Source: Aquimarina algiphila (lineage in GTDB: Bacteria; Bacteroidota; Bacteroidia; Flavobacteriales; Flavobacteriaceae). Taken from it: a stretch of DNA of 36,063 nt. Location: positions 1 to 36,063 of the forward strand of contig NZ_VLNR01000094.1 in NCBI RefSeq assembly GCF_007489275.1. Reading direction: 5' to 3'. Of the stretch, positions 9,528 to 18,484 are shown piece after piece. How positions within the stretch are numbered: position 1 is the first letter of the stretch; each line of letters opens with the position of its first letter. The position numbers and the translations under genes were made by a program. Below the pieces are notes generated by a model. The model saw only the letters and a program-made list of their open reading frames with translations, was not told the DNA's origin and ran no database searches.

Positions 9528-9599
9528 TAGCCCGTAGGGGAATCGAACCCCTCTTACCAGGATGAAAACCTGGCGTCCTAGCCGATAGACGAACGGGCC
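9528..9599 (-). tRNA. tRNA-Glu (anticodon TTC), copy 1
   Basis: On the minus strand the acceptor arm GGCCCGT pairs with ACGGGCT. A D-arm, an anticodon arm with CCAGGTTTTCATCCTGG (anticodon TTC) and a T-arm with GGTTCGATTCC are all present, giving 72 nt without encoded CCA. It is identical to the copy 140 bases away. Confidence 0.95.
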
Positions 9600-9667
9600 A
9601 TTTTCCTTTTTCAAGGATTGCAAATTTATAGCTTTCACTTTAAATCTGCAATTAATTTCAATATTCG

Positions 9668-9739
9668 TAGCCCGTAGGGGAATCGAACCCCTCTTACCAG
9701 GATGAAAACCTGGCGTCCTAGCCGATAGACGAACGGGCC
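9668..9739 (-). tRNA. tRNA-Glu (anticodon TTC), copy 2
   Basis: Same 72-nt sequence and structure as the neighbouring copy, including a few bases of flank (ATTCG on the plus strand). The two are probably processed from one transcript. Confidence 0.95.
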
Positions 9740-9814
9740 ATGTTGTCTAATTGCGGATGCAAAAATACAACTATTTTTCAATGCCACAAGTGTTATTTTA
9801 TTTTTTTCTAAAAC

Positions 9815-11293
9815 TTAATATGCCTTAGCAAATAATACACGGTTTTTAGAAGGCTTACCGCTATAAACACATTGCCCATCTTCTGCTTTTACATCAAAAG
9901 GAATACAACGTATAGTAGCCTTTGTTAGCTCTTTTATCTTTTGTTCTGTTTCTTCAGTCCCATCCCAATGAGCAGAAATAAATCCTCCCTTATGTTCTAT
10001 TACATCTTTAAATTCATCGAAAGAATTCACTTCGGTAATATGATCATCTCTAAATTGAGTTGCTTTCTGATGTAAACTTTCCTGAATTTCTACTAATAAA
10101 GATTCTATAGTAGTTACCACCTCATCTTTTGCTACGAATTGCTTCGTAAATGTATCACGACGAGCAAGTTCTACTGTTCCTTTTTCTAAATCTTTTGGTC
10201 CAATAGCAATCCGTAAAGGCACTCCTTGTAATTCGTATTGAGCAAACTTAGCTCCTGGCCTATGAGTATCTCTATTATCAAATTTTACCGAAATTCCTTT
10301 AGATCTTAAATCTAAAACTAAGTCATTAGCTACTTCAGAAATTTGAGCTAATTGCTCTTCTCCTTTATAGATCGGAACAATTACCACCTGAATTGGAGCT
10401 AGATTTGGAGGTAAGACCAGACCATTATCATCACTATGAGTCATTATCAAAGCCCCCATCAGACGTGTAGAAACACCCCAAGAAGTAGCCCAAACATAAT
10501 CCATTTTACCCTCCTTTGATGTAAATTTTACATCAAAAGCTTTAGCAAAATTCTGTCCCAAAAAATGTGAAGTACCCGCTTGTAGAGCTTTACCATCTTG
10601 CATCAATGCTTCGATACAATATGTGTCCTCAGCCCCTGCAAAACGCTCACTTTCAGTTTTTCTCCCTTTAATAACAGGAATAGCCATAAACTCCTCTACA
10701 AAATCAGCATACACATTATTCATTTGCTCAGTCTCAGCAATTGCTTCTACTCTGGTTTCATGCGCTGTATGTCCTTCTTGCCATAAAAACTCTGCTGTCC
10801 TTAAAAACAATCGTGTACGCATCTCCCAACGCACTACATTAGCCCATTGATTAATTAGTAATGGCAAATCTCTATACGATTGAATCCATCCTTTATATGT
10901 ATTCCAGATAATAGCTTCTGAGGTTGGACGAACAATCAGCTCTTCTTCTAATTTTGCCTTTGGATCTACAATTAATTTAGAAGCATCTTCAGGATCTGTT
11001 TTTAACCTATAATGAGTAACCACAGCACACTCTTTTGCAAATCCTTCTGCATTTTTTTCTTCTGCTTCAAATAGACTTTTTGGAACAAATAATGGAAAAT
11101 ATGCATTTTGATGCCCTGTTTCCTTAAATTTTTTATCCAATTCTGCCTGCATTTTTTCCCAAATAGCATATCCATATGGCTTAATTACCATACAACCTCT
11201 TACAGCCGAATTCTCGGCTAAATCAGCCTTGACGACTAATTCGTTATACCATTTTGAATAATCTTCGCTACGTTTTGTTAAATTCTTACCCAT
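9815..11293 (-). CDS. proS: Prolyl-tRNA synthetase, short archaeal/eukaryal type
   Basis: This class II synthetase charges tRNA-Pro. Visible motifs include 'RPTSEAIIWNTYKGWIQSYRDLPLLINQW' (motif 2 region), 'RTAEFLWQEGHTAH' and 'AGTSHFLGQNFAKAF'. The C-terminal anticodon-binding domain begins near 'IQVVIVPIY' and the tail 'CIPFD…GQCVYSGK' fits the extra C-terminal domain of this type. At 492 aa it lacks the large editing insertion of the bacterial long form, as is usual in Bacteroidota. It is encoded upstream of the tRNA-Glu pair on the same strand and divergently from the lipoprotein gene. Confidence 0.96.
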   Translation of the reverse strand: MGKNLTKRSEDYSKWYNELVVKADLAENSAVRGCMVIKPYGYAIWEKMQAELDKKFKETGHQNAYFPLFVPKSLFEAEEKNAEGFAKECAVVTHYRLKTDPEDASKLIVDPKAKLEEELIVRPTSEAIIWNTYKGWIQSYRDLPLLINQWANVVRWEMRTRLFLRTAEFLWQEGHTAHETRVEAIAETEQMNNVYADFVEEFMAIPVIKGRKTESERFAGAEDTYCIEALMQDGKALQAGTSHFLGQNFAKAFDVKFTSKEGKMDYVWATSWGVSTRLMGALIMTHSDDNGLVLPPNLAPIQVVIVPIYKGEEQLAQISEVANDLVLDLRSKGISVKFDNRDTHRPGAKFAQYELQGVPLRIAIGPKDLEKGTVELARRDTFTKQFVAKDEVVTTIESLLVEIQESLHQKATQFRDDHITEVNSFDEFKDVIEHKGGFISAHWDGTEETEQKIKELTKATIRCIPFDVKAEDGQCVYSGKPSKNRVLFAKAY

Positions 11294-11392
11294 AAACCTC
11301 TATTTGGCACAAATGTTGTGGCTTTGTTAAATATAATTTAATTAGCGCAAAACTAACTAAATTTGTAATGTTCAACAATAAAATAAGAAGAT

Positions 11393-12487
11393 ATGCGACT
11401 TAAAAATTATTTTCAGAGAAACGGTGCAATAGGGTTTTTACTTTTAAGCACTTTATTTATGTTGACGTCTTGTGGTTCATATGAGTACGTACCTTATAGA
11501 GATGGAGTCTATGGAGAAACAGGAGGCCAAAGAAATGTAGAGACTCAACCGCGTAATACAGATAAAAAATCCAATTATTATTCTAGCTACTTCTCAGAAA
11601 AATCAGCATTGATCGATGAGGCTATTGAACAAGATGCTATTTTTACAGATGTAGATTCTTATTCTAGCGAAGGGTATAATGTCGCAGATACTACCGCTAC
11701 AACTGCTCTAGGTTATGAAGCCGGGCAACCTGCATGGGGAAGTAACCCTACAGAAATTAGCGTTAACCTATACAATACCGGTTGGAATAACTGGGGTCCT
11801 GGATGGGGATGGAATGGATGGAATGCCGGATGGGGTTGGAATGGATGGAATGCTGGATGGGGTTGGAACGCCGGATGGGGTTGGAATGGCCCTGGATGGG
11901 GAATTGGATGGGGATGGGGACGCCCTTGGTATGGTAGAGGCTTTTACGGACGTGGATATGGAGGTTACTATAATCGCGGATACCGAGGTTATTATGGAAG
12001 AGGAAACCGATATGCATCTTATAATATAGGATCAAGAAACTCATACGCCTATTCTACAAGAAGCCGCAGAGGCTACAGTTCGAGATATAGTACAAGAACG
12101 AGAAATTCTTCGGGCTACAACACTAGAAGCAGACAAGGTTATTCTAACAGGCAAGGCTATTCTAATAGACGAGTAAATGCCTCGAGAAGAACTCGATCTT
12201 CATCAGGCAACTATTACAACAGATCCTCAAACAACAATTATTCTTCTCGCTCTAGATCTTCTTCGGTAGGCAGAAGCAGTACTGGCACCAGAAGATATTC
12301 TAGCCCTACATCAAGAACAAGAAGTAGTGGTTATTCACCATCATCACGTAGTTCTTCTTCTAGAAGCAGAAGTTCTGGATACTCAAGAGGAAGCTCCTCA
12401 AGAAGTAGTGGATACTCTAGATCAGGAGGTAGCAGATCAAGAAGTAGTGGTAGCCGAGGAGGAAGTAGAGGCCGTGGAAGAAACTAA
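11393..12487 (+). CDS. Low-complexity lipoprotein with Trp/Gly repeats and a Ser/Arg/Tyr-rich tail
   Basis: A lipoprotein signal peptide with lipobox LTSC (Cys27) predicts anchoring to a membrane. Residues to about 125 are ordinary; then comes a block of WGWNGWNAG-type repeats (about 130-185), a Gly/Tyr/Arg block (RGYGGYYNRGYRGYYGR), and a long tail built of Ser, Arg, Gly and Tyr (about 200-364). Proteins like this are common in Flavobacteriia and of unknown function. The composition suggests a disordered, possibly surface-associated protein. It is transcribed away from proS, and the porin-like gene follows 78 bases later. Confidence 0.85.
   Translation: MRLKNYFQRNGAIGFLLLSTLFMLTSCGSYEYVPYRDGVYGETGGQRNVETQPRNTDKKSNYYSSYFSEKSALIDEAIEQDAIFTDVDSYSSEGYNVADTTATTALGYEAGQPAWGSNPTEISVNLYNTGWNNWGPGWGWNGWNAGWGWNGWNAGWGWNAGWGWNGPGWGIGWGWGRPWYGRGFYGRGYGGYYNRGYRGYYGRGNRYASYNIGSRNSYAYSTRSRRGYSSRYSTRTRNSSGYNTRSRQGYSNRQGYSNRRVNASRRTRSSSGNYYNRSSNNNYSSRSRSSSVGRSSTGTRRYSSPTSRTRSSGYSPSSRSSSSRSRSSGYSRGSSSRSSGYSRSGGSRSRSSGSRGGSRGRGRN
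11802..11925 (+). repeat. Tandem GGATGGGG…TGGAATGG repeat within the lipoprotein gene
   Basis: Imperfect tandem units built from GGATGGGGTTGGAATGGATG encode the Trp/Gly block. The strand is unusually G-rich with many GG/GGGG runs in an otherwise AT-rich genome. Confidence 0.85.
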
Positions 12488-12565
12488 GGACTTTCATCTA
12501 ACTTTTTTATTATTAATTTCTTATCCTTATTTAAGATATTCTGTAATTCATAATTAAAATAACGA

Positions 12566-14077
12566 ATGAAAAAGCTATTCTTATGTATAGGTATACTATC
12601 TATGCCTTTTTTGAACGCTCAGGACATAACCGATGCGCTACGGTATTCTCAGCAAGATATTTTAGGAACTGCCCGATTTAGAGGGATGAGTGGTGCATTT
12701 GGTGCATTAGGTGGAGATTTATCAGCATTACAGGTTAATCCCGCTGGGTCTGCAGTTTTCTTAAACTCTTATGGATCTGTCACCCTTTCAACAAATCGAA
12801 TTAGTAACGACGCATTCTATTTTAACACTTTCAATTCTACGAATACCAATAACGTAAATTTTAATCAAGTTGGTGCTGTATTCGTTTATAACAACAACAA
12901 TAATACTTCTGGAATTAACAAATTATCACTGGGTATCGTATATGACCAAACCTCTGACAATGCAAATGAATTTTTTGTATCAGGTAGAAGCACAAATTCT
13001 ATTGACACCTTTTTTCTTTCTGAAGCCCAAGGTATCCCACAAGGTTTGATCTCCAGAAGATCTAGAGAAACAGTAGGTGATCTTTACAGCTTTCTTGGAG
13101 AAAATGAAGGCTATAGCGCCCAGCAAGCTTTCCTAGGTCGCGAAGCTTTTGTTATAGAAGCCAATGACGTTAATGATCCCAATAACACCACCTATTTTTC
13201 AAATGTTGCTCCAGGTGTTTTTGATCAGGAATATTTTTATGAAAGCACAGGTTTAAACGGAAAATTCTCTTTAAACGGAGGAGCGCAAATAAATCAAAAT
13301 CTTTATATCGGAATCAATCTTAACTCTCACTTCATTAACTTTGACCGGGTAACCGAGTTTTTTGAAGGCAATAACAATACAGGGAGCAATGTAAATGAAA
13401 TCATATTTACAAACAGATTATCTACCATTGGAGCTGGCTTTTCTGCTCAAATTGGAGGAATAGCTAAACTATCCAAAATGATTCGAGTAGGAGCATCTTT
13501 TGAGTCTCCCACATGGTATTATATAGAAGAAGAAACTACACAGCGATTAGAAACTTTAAGTGACACCGATGGAAGAGCTATTGTAAATCCTAATGTAATT
13601 AACATTTTCCCAGAATACAAACTGCGTACTCCTGCAAAAGCCACGGGAAGCATCGCCTTTTTATTCGAACAACAAGGATTAATAAGTTTAGATTATTCGT
13701 ATAAAGACTACTCTACAACACAACTTAGCTCTGATGAAGGAGGAAATTTTGCAAATCTTAATCAAGAAATCGAAAATAGTCTACAAGGTTCTTCAACAAT
13801 CAGAATTGGTACAGAATGGAAATATGACAGATGGAGTTTTAGAGGAGGATATAGTTTTGAACAAAGTCCGTATAAAGACGAACTTATCATGGGAGATAGA
13901 ACAGGGTTCTCTATAGGAGCTGGATATGATTTTGGAAAATTCAAATTCGATGTAGCATATGACTACACTCAACAAGAACGAGAAGAACAATTTTACCCTA
14001 ACTCTGCTTTTACAAATTTCGCAGTTATTGACACTTACGTTGATAGCCTGACTTTTACTCTTGGTGTAAACTTTTAA
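12566..14077 (+). CDS. OmpP1/FadL-like outer-membrane transport protein
   Basis: A signal peptide (MKKLFLCIGILSMPFLNAQ) is followed by the family hallmark N-terminus 'ARFRGMSGAFGALGGDLSALQVNPAGSAVF', close to the N-terminal hatch of FadL-type barrels. The rest shows alternating β-strand patterns, and the protein ends with an aromatic residue (LTFTLGVNF), as outer-membrane barrels do. FadL family members carry hydrophobic compounds across the outer membrane; the substrate here is not known. The length of 503 aa is normal. A bidirectional terminator follows. Confidence 0.88.
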   Translation: MKKLFLCIGILSMPFLNAQDITDALRYSQQDILGTARFRGMSGAFGALGGDLSALQVNPAGSAVFLNSYGSVTLSTNRISNDAFYFNTFNSTNTNNVNFNQVGAVFVYNNNNNTSGINKLSLGIVYDQTSDNANEFFVSGRSTNSIDTFFLSEAQGIPQGLISRRSRETVGDLYSFLGENEGYSAQQAFLGREAFVIEANDVNDPNNTTYFSNVAPGVFDQEYFYESTGLNGKFSLNGGAQINQNLYIGINLNSHFINFDRVTEFFEGNNNTGSNVNEIIFTNRLSTIGAGFSAQIGGIAKLSKMIRVGASFESPTWYYIEEETTQRLETLSDTDGRAIVNPNVINIFPEYKLRTPAKATGSIAFLFEQQGLISLDYSYKDYSTTQLSSDEGGNFANLNQEIENSLQGSSTIRIGTEWKYDRWSFRGGYSFEQSPYKDELIMGDRTGFSIGAGYDFGKFKFDVAYDYTQQEREEQFYPNSAFTNFAVIDTYVDSLTFTLGVNF

Positions 14078-14100
14078 AGTAAAGCATTAGTATAAATAAA

Positions 14101-14136
14101 AAATAGCTGGGAGAAATCATCTTCCAGCTATTTTTT
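14101..14136. terminator. Bidirectional rho-independent terminator
   Basis: A perfect 10-bp stem AAATAGCTGG / CCAGCTATTT with a 13-base loop lies between two convergent genes and is flanked by A- and T-runs. Confidence 0.88.
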
Positions 14137-14156
14137 ATTTATAATTATATATCTAC

Positions 14157-15653
14157 TTATCGTATTAAGGAAAAATTACCTGCAAAAACTCTTCTCCTCA
14201 TATTTGGATCCCTAGGTTCATTAAACTCAACTCTAAACCAATAATCTGAAGAAGGCATGTTTCTACCATTATATGTACCATCCCATCCTGGACCTCCTGC
14301 TCTAAGCTGCTTCAACAACTTACCATAGCGGTCAAATATATAAATCTGTGCTGTGGGTTGATTCTCTATATTAATAAGACTCCAGGTATCATGAAAACCA
14401 TCCCCATTTGGAGTAAAATACTTAGGATATCCCAAAATCATAATAACTTCTGATCTCTCTTCACTGTCAGGACAATTTGCATATCGCGCTGTCACAAAAT
14501 AATCCCCTGGAGGAACATTAGCGAATACAGGAGACGACTGAAAAGGTCTATATTCTATAAAACCATTTCCTAGATCGCGATCTAGTCTATATTCAAAATC
14601 TTCAAAACCTGCATTTTCAACCTCTGGAGTAGCTTCTACCTCTGCTGTTATTGTATAACTCCCGGCAAAAGACTCTTCAGCAATACTATATCCAACTGAC
14701 ACTACTGCGTTAGAAACATCCAACACCACCAAATCATCTCTGCCAACCTCAACTGTCCTAGCAGCATCTGAATACCCAATCAATTGATAAGCACCCGGAG
14801 CATTCACCTCTAAAAATGGAAACATCCCTTCAGGGTCTGGTACAGCCGTTGTAAAATTAGTAGAACCTACTGCATCACTAAACCATCTATAACTTATTGC
14901 TCCTGGGAATCTCCCTTCAATTGTAACAGGAAACTCTCCACATGTTGCAATATCAGGCCCAACACCAGGATCTAAAATACTACAATCTGTTGTTCCCGCA
15001 TCTGATTCATCAAGATTAGTTTGCTGAAGCTGTATTACACCTGCTTCATCTGCAAAATTAGTAATCAAAATTATATAATATTCACCTGTCTGGGCATTAG
15101 GTATGGTAAGCGTCTCAATGAATGTATCATCTTCTGGCGTCCTTGCATAACTACAATCTATTATATTAGTATTATCAAGGTTATTTAAATAATAATCAGG
15201 ATCATCAACATTATTTACACACTCAGCGGGGCGGGGCGAATCATCGCCAACGGTATCACATCCTCGAGAAAGATCTTCACAATCTACTATAAAAGAAGTT
15301 GGAAATGGACCCCATGCGATAAAATCAACATCAAGCTGTCTTTCTCCTCTATCTAAATTACTATTATCGTTACCATCTACCCATTGTTGAACATCAAAAA
15401 CTAAATTTCCTGATTCATCAATACGAAGAAAGTACCAAGCAGGATTAGGGGTTGTATTTAAACACCCTACTTCTCCTAAGCCATCCATATCCCCAACAGT
15501 ATTAGGAAATGTAAGCTCTCTAGAAGCATCAGAGCAAAAAGGTTGGGCTAATCTACAAGCCACATCAAAATCCTGGGCATAAGAAAAAGTGCCTTTGAAA
15601 AACAGGAGTATAAAAAGTAATGAAATTTGAGGTAATACTTTTGCCATTTTCAT
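14157..15653 (-). CDS. Secreted protein with type IX secretion, type B sorting domain (CHU_C)
   Basis: A signal peptide (…LLFILLFFKGTFSYAQ) precedes a pre-peptidase-like β-rich region (DVACRLAQPFC…, Cys-containing, with 'FIAWGPF' and 'YYIILITNFADEAGVIQLQQ'). Ig-like modules follow ('CGEFPVTIEGRFPGAISYRWFS'). The last ~95 residues are the gliding-motility-associated C-terminal domain: 'YFTPNGDGFHDTWSLINIE…IYIFDRYGKLLKQL…WDGTYNGRNMPSSDYWFRVEF', ending in NFSLIR. This targets the protein through the type IX system to the cell surface. The true ligand or activity is unknown. A second ATG two codons in is an equally possible start. Confidence 0.92.
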   Translation of the reverse strand: MKMAKVLPQISLLFILLFFKGTFSYAQDFDVACRLAQPFCSDASRELTFPNTVGDMDGLGEVGCLNTTPNPAWYFLRIDESGNLVFDVQQWVDGNDNSNLDRGERQLDVDFIAWGPFPTSFIVDCEDLSRGCDTVGDDSPRPAECVNNVDDPDYYLNNLDNTNIIDCSYARTPEDDTFIETLTIPNAQTGEYYIILITNFADEAGVIQLQQTNLDESDAGTTDCSILDPGVGPDIATCGEFPVTIEGRFPGAISYRWFSDAVGSTNFTTAVPDPEGMFPFLEVNAPGAYQLIGYSDAARTVEVGRDDLVVLDVSNAVVSVGYSIAEESFAGSYTITAEVEATPEVENAGFEDFEYRLDRDLGNGFIEYRPFQSSPVFANVPPGDYFVTARYANCPDSEERSEVIMILGYPKYFTPNGDGFHDTWSLINIENQPTAQIYIFDRYGKLLKQLRAGGPGWDGTYNGRNMPSSDYWFRVEFNEPRDPNMRRRVFAGNFSLIR

Positions 15654-15930
15654 ATAACGTTAAAACTAGTTTTTTCGTGTGTTACAGTTCAATTTGGGAC
15701 TTAAATATACAGAACTTCTCCAAAAAACCTAACATCTATAATTGTTTAACATACCTTTTACCAAGTAAAACAACAAAATCGTATCTTTGCATCCCACATT
15801 ATAGAGCGCATTATACAATACTTCTCTATTTATGTTCGAAAAGATAATAAAGTAAGAAATGTTTAAAAAAAATTCATTACACTTTATTATTTTTTTGGTT
15901 GGATTTTAATGAATTATAAAATTTTGAAGT

Positions 15931-16608
15931 GTGAAAATTGACAAGGCCCTTGAAGCTATTGAAGCGCTAGGTGATAATCATGTAGCTACTAGCGCTACCA
16001 ATCCTCTTAGAGAAGATGCCTTTAAACTTAGTGATAATGAAAAAATTGCTTTGATTAAAGAAGATGTTAAACATATTTTAGAAACTCTAGGATTAGACTT
16101 AACAGATGACAGTCTTAAAGGTACACCGCAACGTGTTGCTAAGATGTTTGTAAATGAAATTTTTTCTGGACTACATCCACAACGCAAGCCCGATGCTTCT
16201 ACATTTAAAAACCATTATAAATATGGTGAAATGTTAGTAGAGAAAAATATTACAGTATATTCTACTTGTGAACATCACTTATTACCCATTGTAGGTCGTG
16301 CGCATGTAGCTTATATTTCTAATGGCACTGTAGTTGGGTTATCCAAAATGAACCGTATTGTAGATTATTATGCCAAAAGACCACAAGTACAAGAACGTAT
16401 GACTATGCAAATTGTTCAGGATCTTCAGGTCGTTTTGGGAACAAAAGATGTTGCATGTGTAATTGATGCAAAACACTTATGTGTAAACTCGCGAGGGATC
16501 AGAGATATCGAAAGCAGCACAGTAACCAGTGAATTTGGCGGTAAATTTAAAGAAGACTCTGTAAGAAGAGAATTTTTAGACTACATTAAGTTAGATACTA
16601 CCTTTTAA
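15931..16608 (+). CDS. folE: GTP cyclohydrolase I
   Basis: FolE converts GTP to 7,8-dihydroneopterin triphosphate, the first step of folate synthesis. Zinc ligands are C113 and H116 in STCEHHLLP and C184 in HLCVNSRGI. 'GLSKMNRIVDYYAKRPQVQERMT' is the conserved core. The start is GTG at 15931: no in-frame ATG lies between the upstream stop and the conserved part, and the ATG at 15909 is out of frame. At 225 aa the length is normal. cysS follows after 39 bases and is probably co-transcribed. Confidence 0.96.
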   Translation: MKIDKALEAIEALGDNHVATSATNPLREDAFKLSDNEKIALIKEDVKHILETLGLDLTDDSLKGTPQRVAKMFVNEIFSGLHPQRKPDASTFKNHYKYGEMLVEKNITVYSTCEHHLLPIVGRAHVAYISNGTVVGLSKMNRIVDYYAKRPQVQERMTMQIVQDLQVVLGTKDVACVIDAKHLCVNSRGIRDIESSTVTSEFGGKFKEDSVRREFLDYIKLDTTF

Positions 16609-16647
16609 TTTTATTTTCATCATAAATCACAAGCATTCATAAAAATT

Positions 16648-18144
16648 ATGGCAGCAAGTCCGTTGTATAAAAATGAGGAATTAAAAATTTACAATTCTAT
16701 TTCGGGTCAGAAAGAAATATTTACACCTATTACAGAAGGTAATATTGGCATGTACGTATGTGGCCCTACAGTTTATAGCAATGTACATTTAGGAAACTGC
16801 CGTACATTTATTTCATTTGATTTAGTATTCAGATATTTAAAACATCTGGATTATAAAGTTCGTTATGTAAGAAACATAACAGATGCCGGACACCTCGAAA
16901 ACGATGCAGATGAAGGGGAGGACAAAGTAGCTAAAAAAGCTAGACTCGAGCAGCTAGAACCTATGGAAATTGTACAGCGATACACTTTGGATTTTCATCA
17001 AGTAATGTCAAAATTTAATTCGATTCCGCCAAGTATAGAACCAACCGCGACAGGTCATATTGTTGAACAAATTGAAATCATTAAAACCATAATCGATAAT
17101 GGTTTTGCTTATGAGTCTAATGGCTCTATATATTTTGATGTACAAAAGTTTAATGAAACTAATCATTACGGAAAATTAAGCGGCAGAAACCTTGAGGACA
17201 TGATTGCAAATACAAGAGAGTTATCTGCTCAAAGTGACAAGAAAAACCCTCAGGATTTTGCATTATGGAAAAGAGCAGAACCTCAACATATAATGAGATG
17301 GCCTTCACCGTGGAGTGATGGTTTTCCTGGATGGCATTTAGAGTGTACTGTAATGAGCACAAAATATCTTGGCGAACGATTCGACATTCATGGCGGCGGA
17401 ATGGATTTAAAATTCCCTCATCATGAATGTGAAATTGCTCAAGGAGAAGCTGCATGTGGACAAACACCAGTAAATTACTGGATGCATGCAAATATGCTTA
17501 CTCTTAACGGTAAAAAAATGTCTAAATCGACAGGAAATACCATATCTCCTGAAGAATTATTCTCTGGTAACAACACTATTCTCAATAAGGCTTTTGAAGC
17601 TACTGTTGTACGCTTCTTTATGCTTCAAGCACACTATAGAAGTATTTTAGACTTCTCTAATGATGCCCTTGAAGCCTCAGAAAAAGGGTTTTACAGACTA
17701 ATGGACGCTATCCAAACTATTAAATCATTACCAGCAGATCAAATCACTGAAGGGTTTGATGTTCAATTATGGAGAACAGCTTGTTATGATGCAATGAATG
17801 ACGATTTTAACAGCCCTATTCTGATTGCAAAATTATTTGATGCTGTAAAATTTATCAATACAGTTAAAGAGCAAAAAGCTAAAATATCTGCAGCAGATCT
17901 TGAAATTCTTAAACAAACGATTCACGGTTTTGTTTTTGATGTATTGGGACTGGTAAACATAAATGAAACTTCTTCTGATATTAGTGATAAACTTTCAGGA
18001 ACGGTTGAGTTGTTAATTAAGCTTCGAACTGAAGCTAGAGCAAATAAGGATTTCGCTACCAGCGATAAAATCAGGGATGAACTTTTAGAAATTGGTATCC
18101 AACTTAAGGATGGTAGAGAAGGCACTAGTTTTTCATTAAACTAA
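16648..18144 (+). CDS. cysS: Cysteinyl-tRNA synthetase
   Basis: This class I synthetase charges tRNA-Cys. The zinc ligand C38 is in MYVCGPTVY, the HIGH-type motif is HLGN (47-50), further zinc-site residues lie in HLECT and FPHHECEIAQ, and KMSKS is at 290-294. Length (498 aa) is normal. It lies between folE and yidD with short gaps, all on the plus strand. Confidence 0.97.
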   Translation: MAASPLYKNEELKIYNSISGQKEIFTPITEGNIGMYVCGPTVYSNVHLGNCRTFISFDLVFRYLKHLDYKVRYVRNITDAGHLENDADEGEDKVAKKARLEQLEPMEIVQRYTLDFHQVMSKFNSIPPSIEPTATGHIVEQIEIIKTIIDNGFAYESNGSIYFDVQKFNETNHYGKLSGRNLEDMIANTRELSAQSDKKNPQDFALWKRAEPQHIMRWPSPWSDGFPGWHLECTVMSTKYLGERFDIHGGGMDLKFPHHECEIAQGEAACGQTPVNYWMHANMLTLNGKKMSKSTGNTISPEELFSGNNTILNKAFEATVVRFFMLQAHYRSILDFSNDALEASEKGFYRLMDAIQTIKSLPADQITEGFDVQLWRTACYDAMNDDFNSPILIAKLFDAVKFINTVKEQKAKISAADLEILKQTIHGFVFDVLGLVNINETSSDISDKLSGTVELLIKLRTEARANKDFATSDKIRDELLEIGIQLKDGREGTSFSLN

Positions 18145-18150
18145 ACTATT

Positions 18151-18414
18151 TTGGCTCTCAAAACCACCATAAAACAAATTCTCATATTTCCATTTATCAT
18201 TTTGGTAAAGCTATATCAGAACTTGATTTCGCCATTAACCCCGGCTACATGTCGTTATCAACCCACCTGCTCTCACTATACAGTTGAAGCATTACAAAAA
18301 CATGGATTGTTTAAGGGAGGAATGTTATCGATAAAAAGAATTTTTAGTTGTCACCCCTGGGGAGGAAGTGGTTATGATCCTGTTCCTGATACTGATAAAG
18401 AACCGACGAATTAA
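18151..18414 (+). CDS. yidD: Membrane protein insertion efficiency factor YidD
   Basis: This small membrane-associated protein assists YidC-dependent insertion. The family signature is clear: 'LYQNLISPLTPATCRYQPTCSHYTVEAL…HGLFKG…RIFSCHPWGGSGYDPVP', with its conserved cysteines. The only start that keeps the N-terminal amphipathic helix is TTG at 18151, six bases after cysS, suggesting translational coupling. Length (87 aa) is normal. Confidence 0.93.
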   Translation: MALKTTIKQILIFPFIILVKLYQNLISPLTPATCRYQPTCSHYTVEALQKHGLFKGGMLSIKRIFSCHPWGGSGYDPVPDTDKEPTN

Positions 18415-18484
18415 TACCTCAATTAAAAACGCTCAAGAATTTATTTAAATACCTATATTTACTTTCGAAAAATAAAACGCATTC

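Noticed and set aside
9528..9739. tRNA genes as the integration site of the element
   Set aside because: The tRNA-Glu pair lies 10 kb from the integrase with housekeeping genes between, and no tRNA fragment is seen near the integrase.
11324..11365. Bacteroidota promoter for the lipoprotein gene (TTG … TAAATTTG)
   Set aside because: TAAATTTG at 11358 fits a -7 box, but the nearest TTG is about 31 bases upstream, too far for the usual spacing.
11715..12044. Overlapping open frames on both strands in the lipoprotein repeat
   Set aside because: They arise from the repetitive G-rich sequence and give repeats of the same units in other frames; the lipoprotein frame has signal peptide and lipobox.
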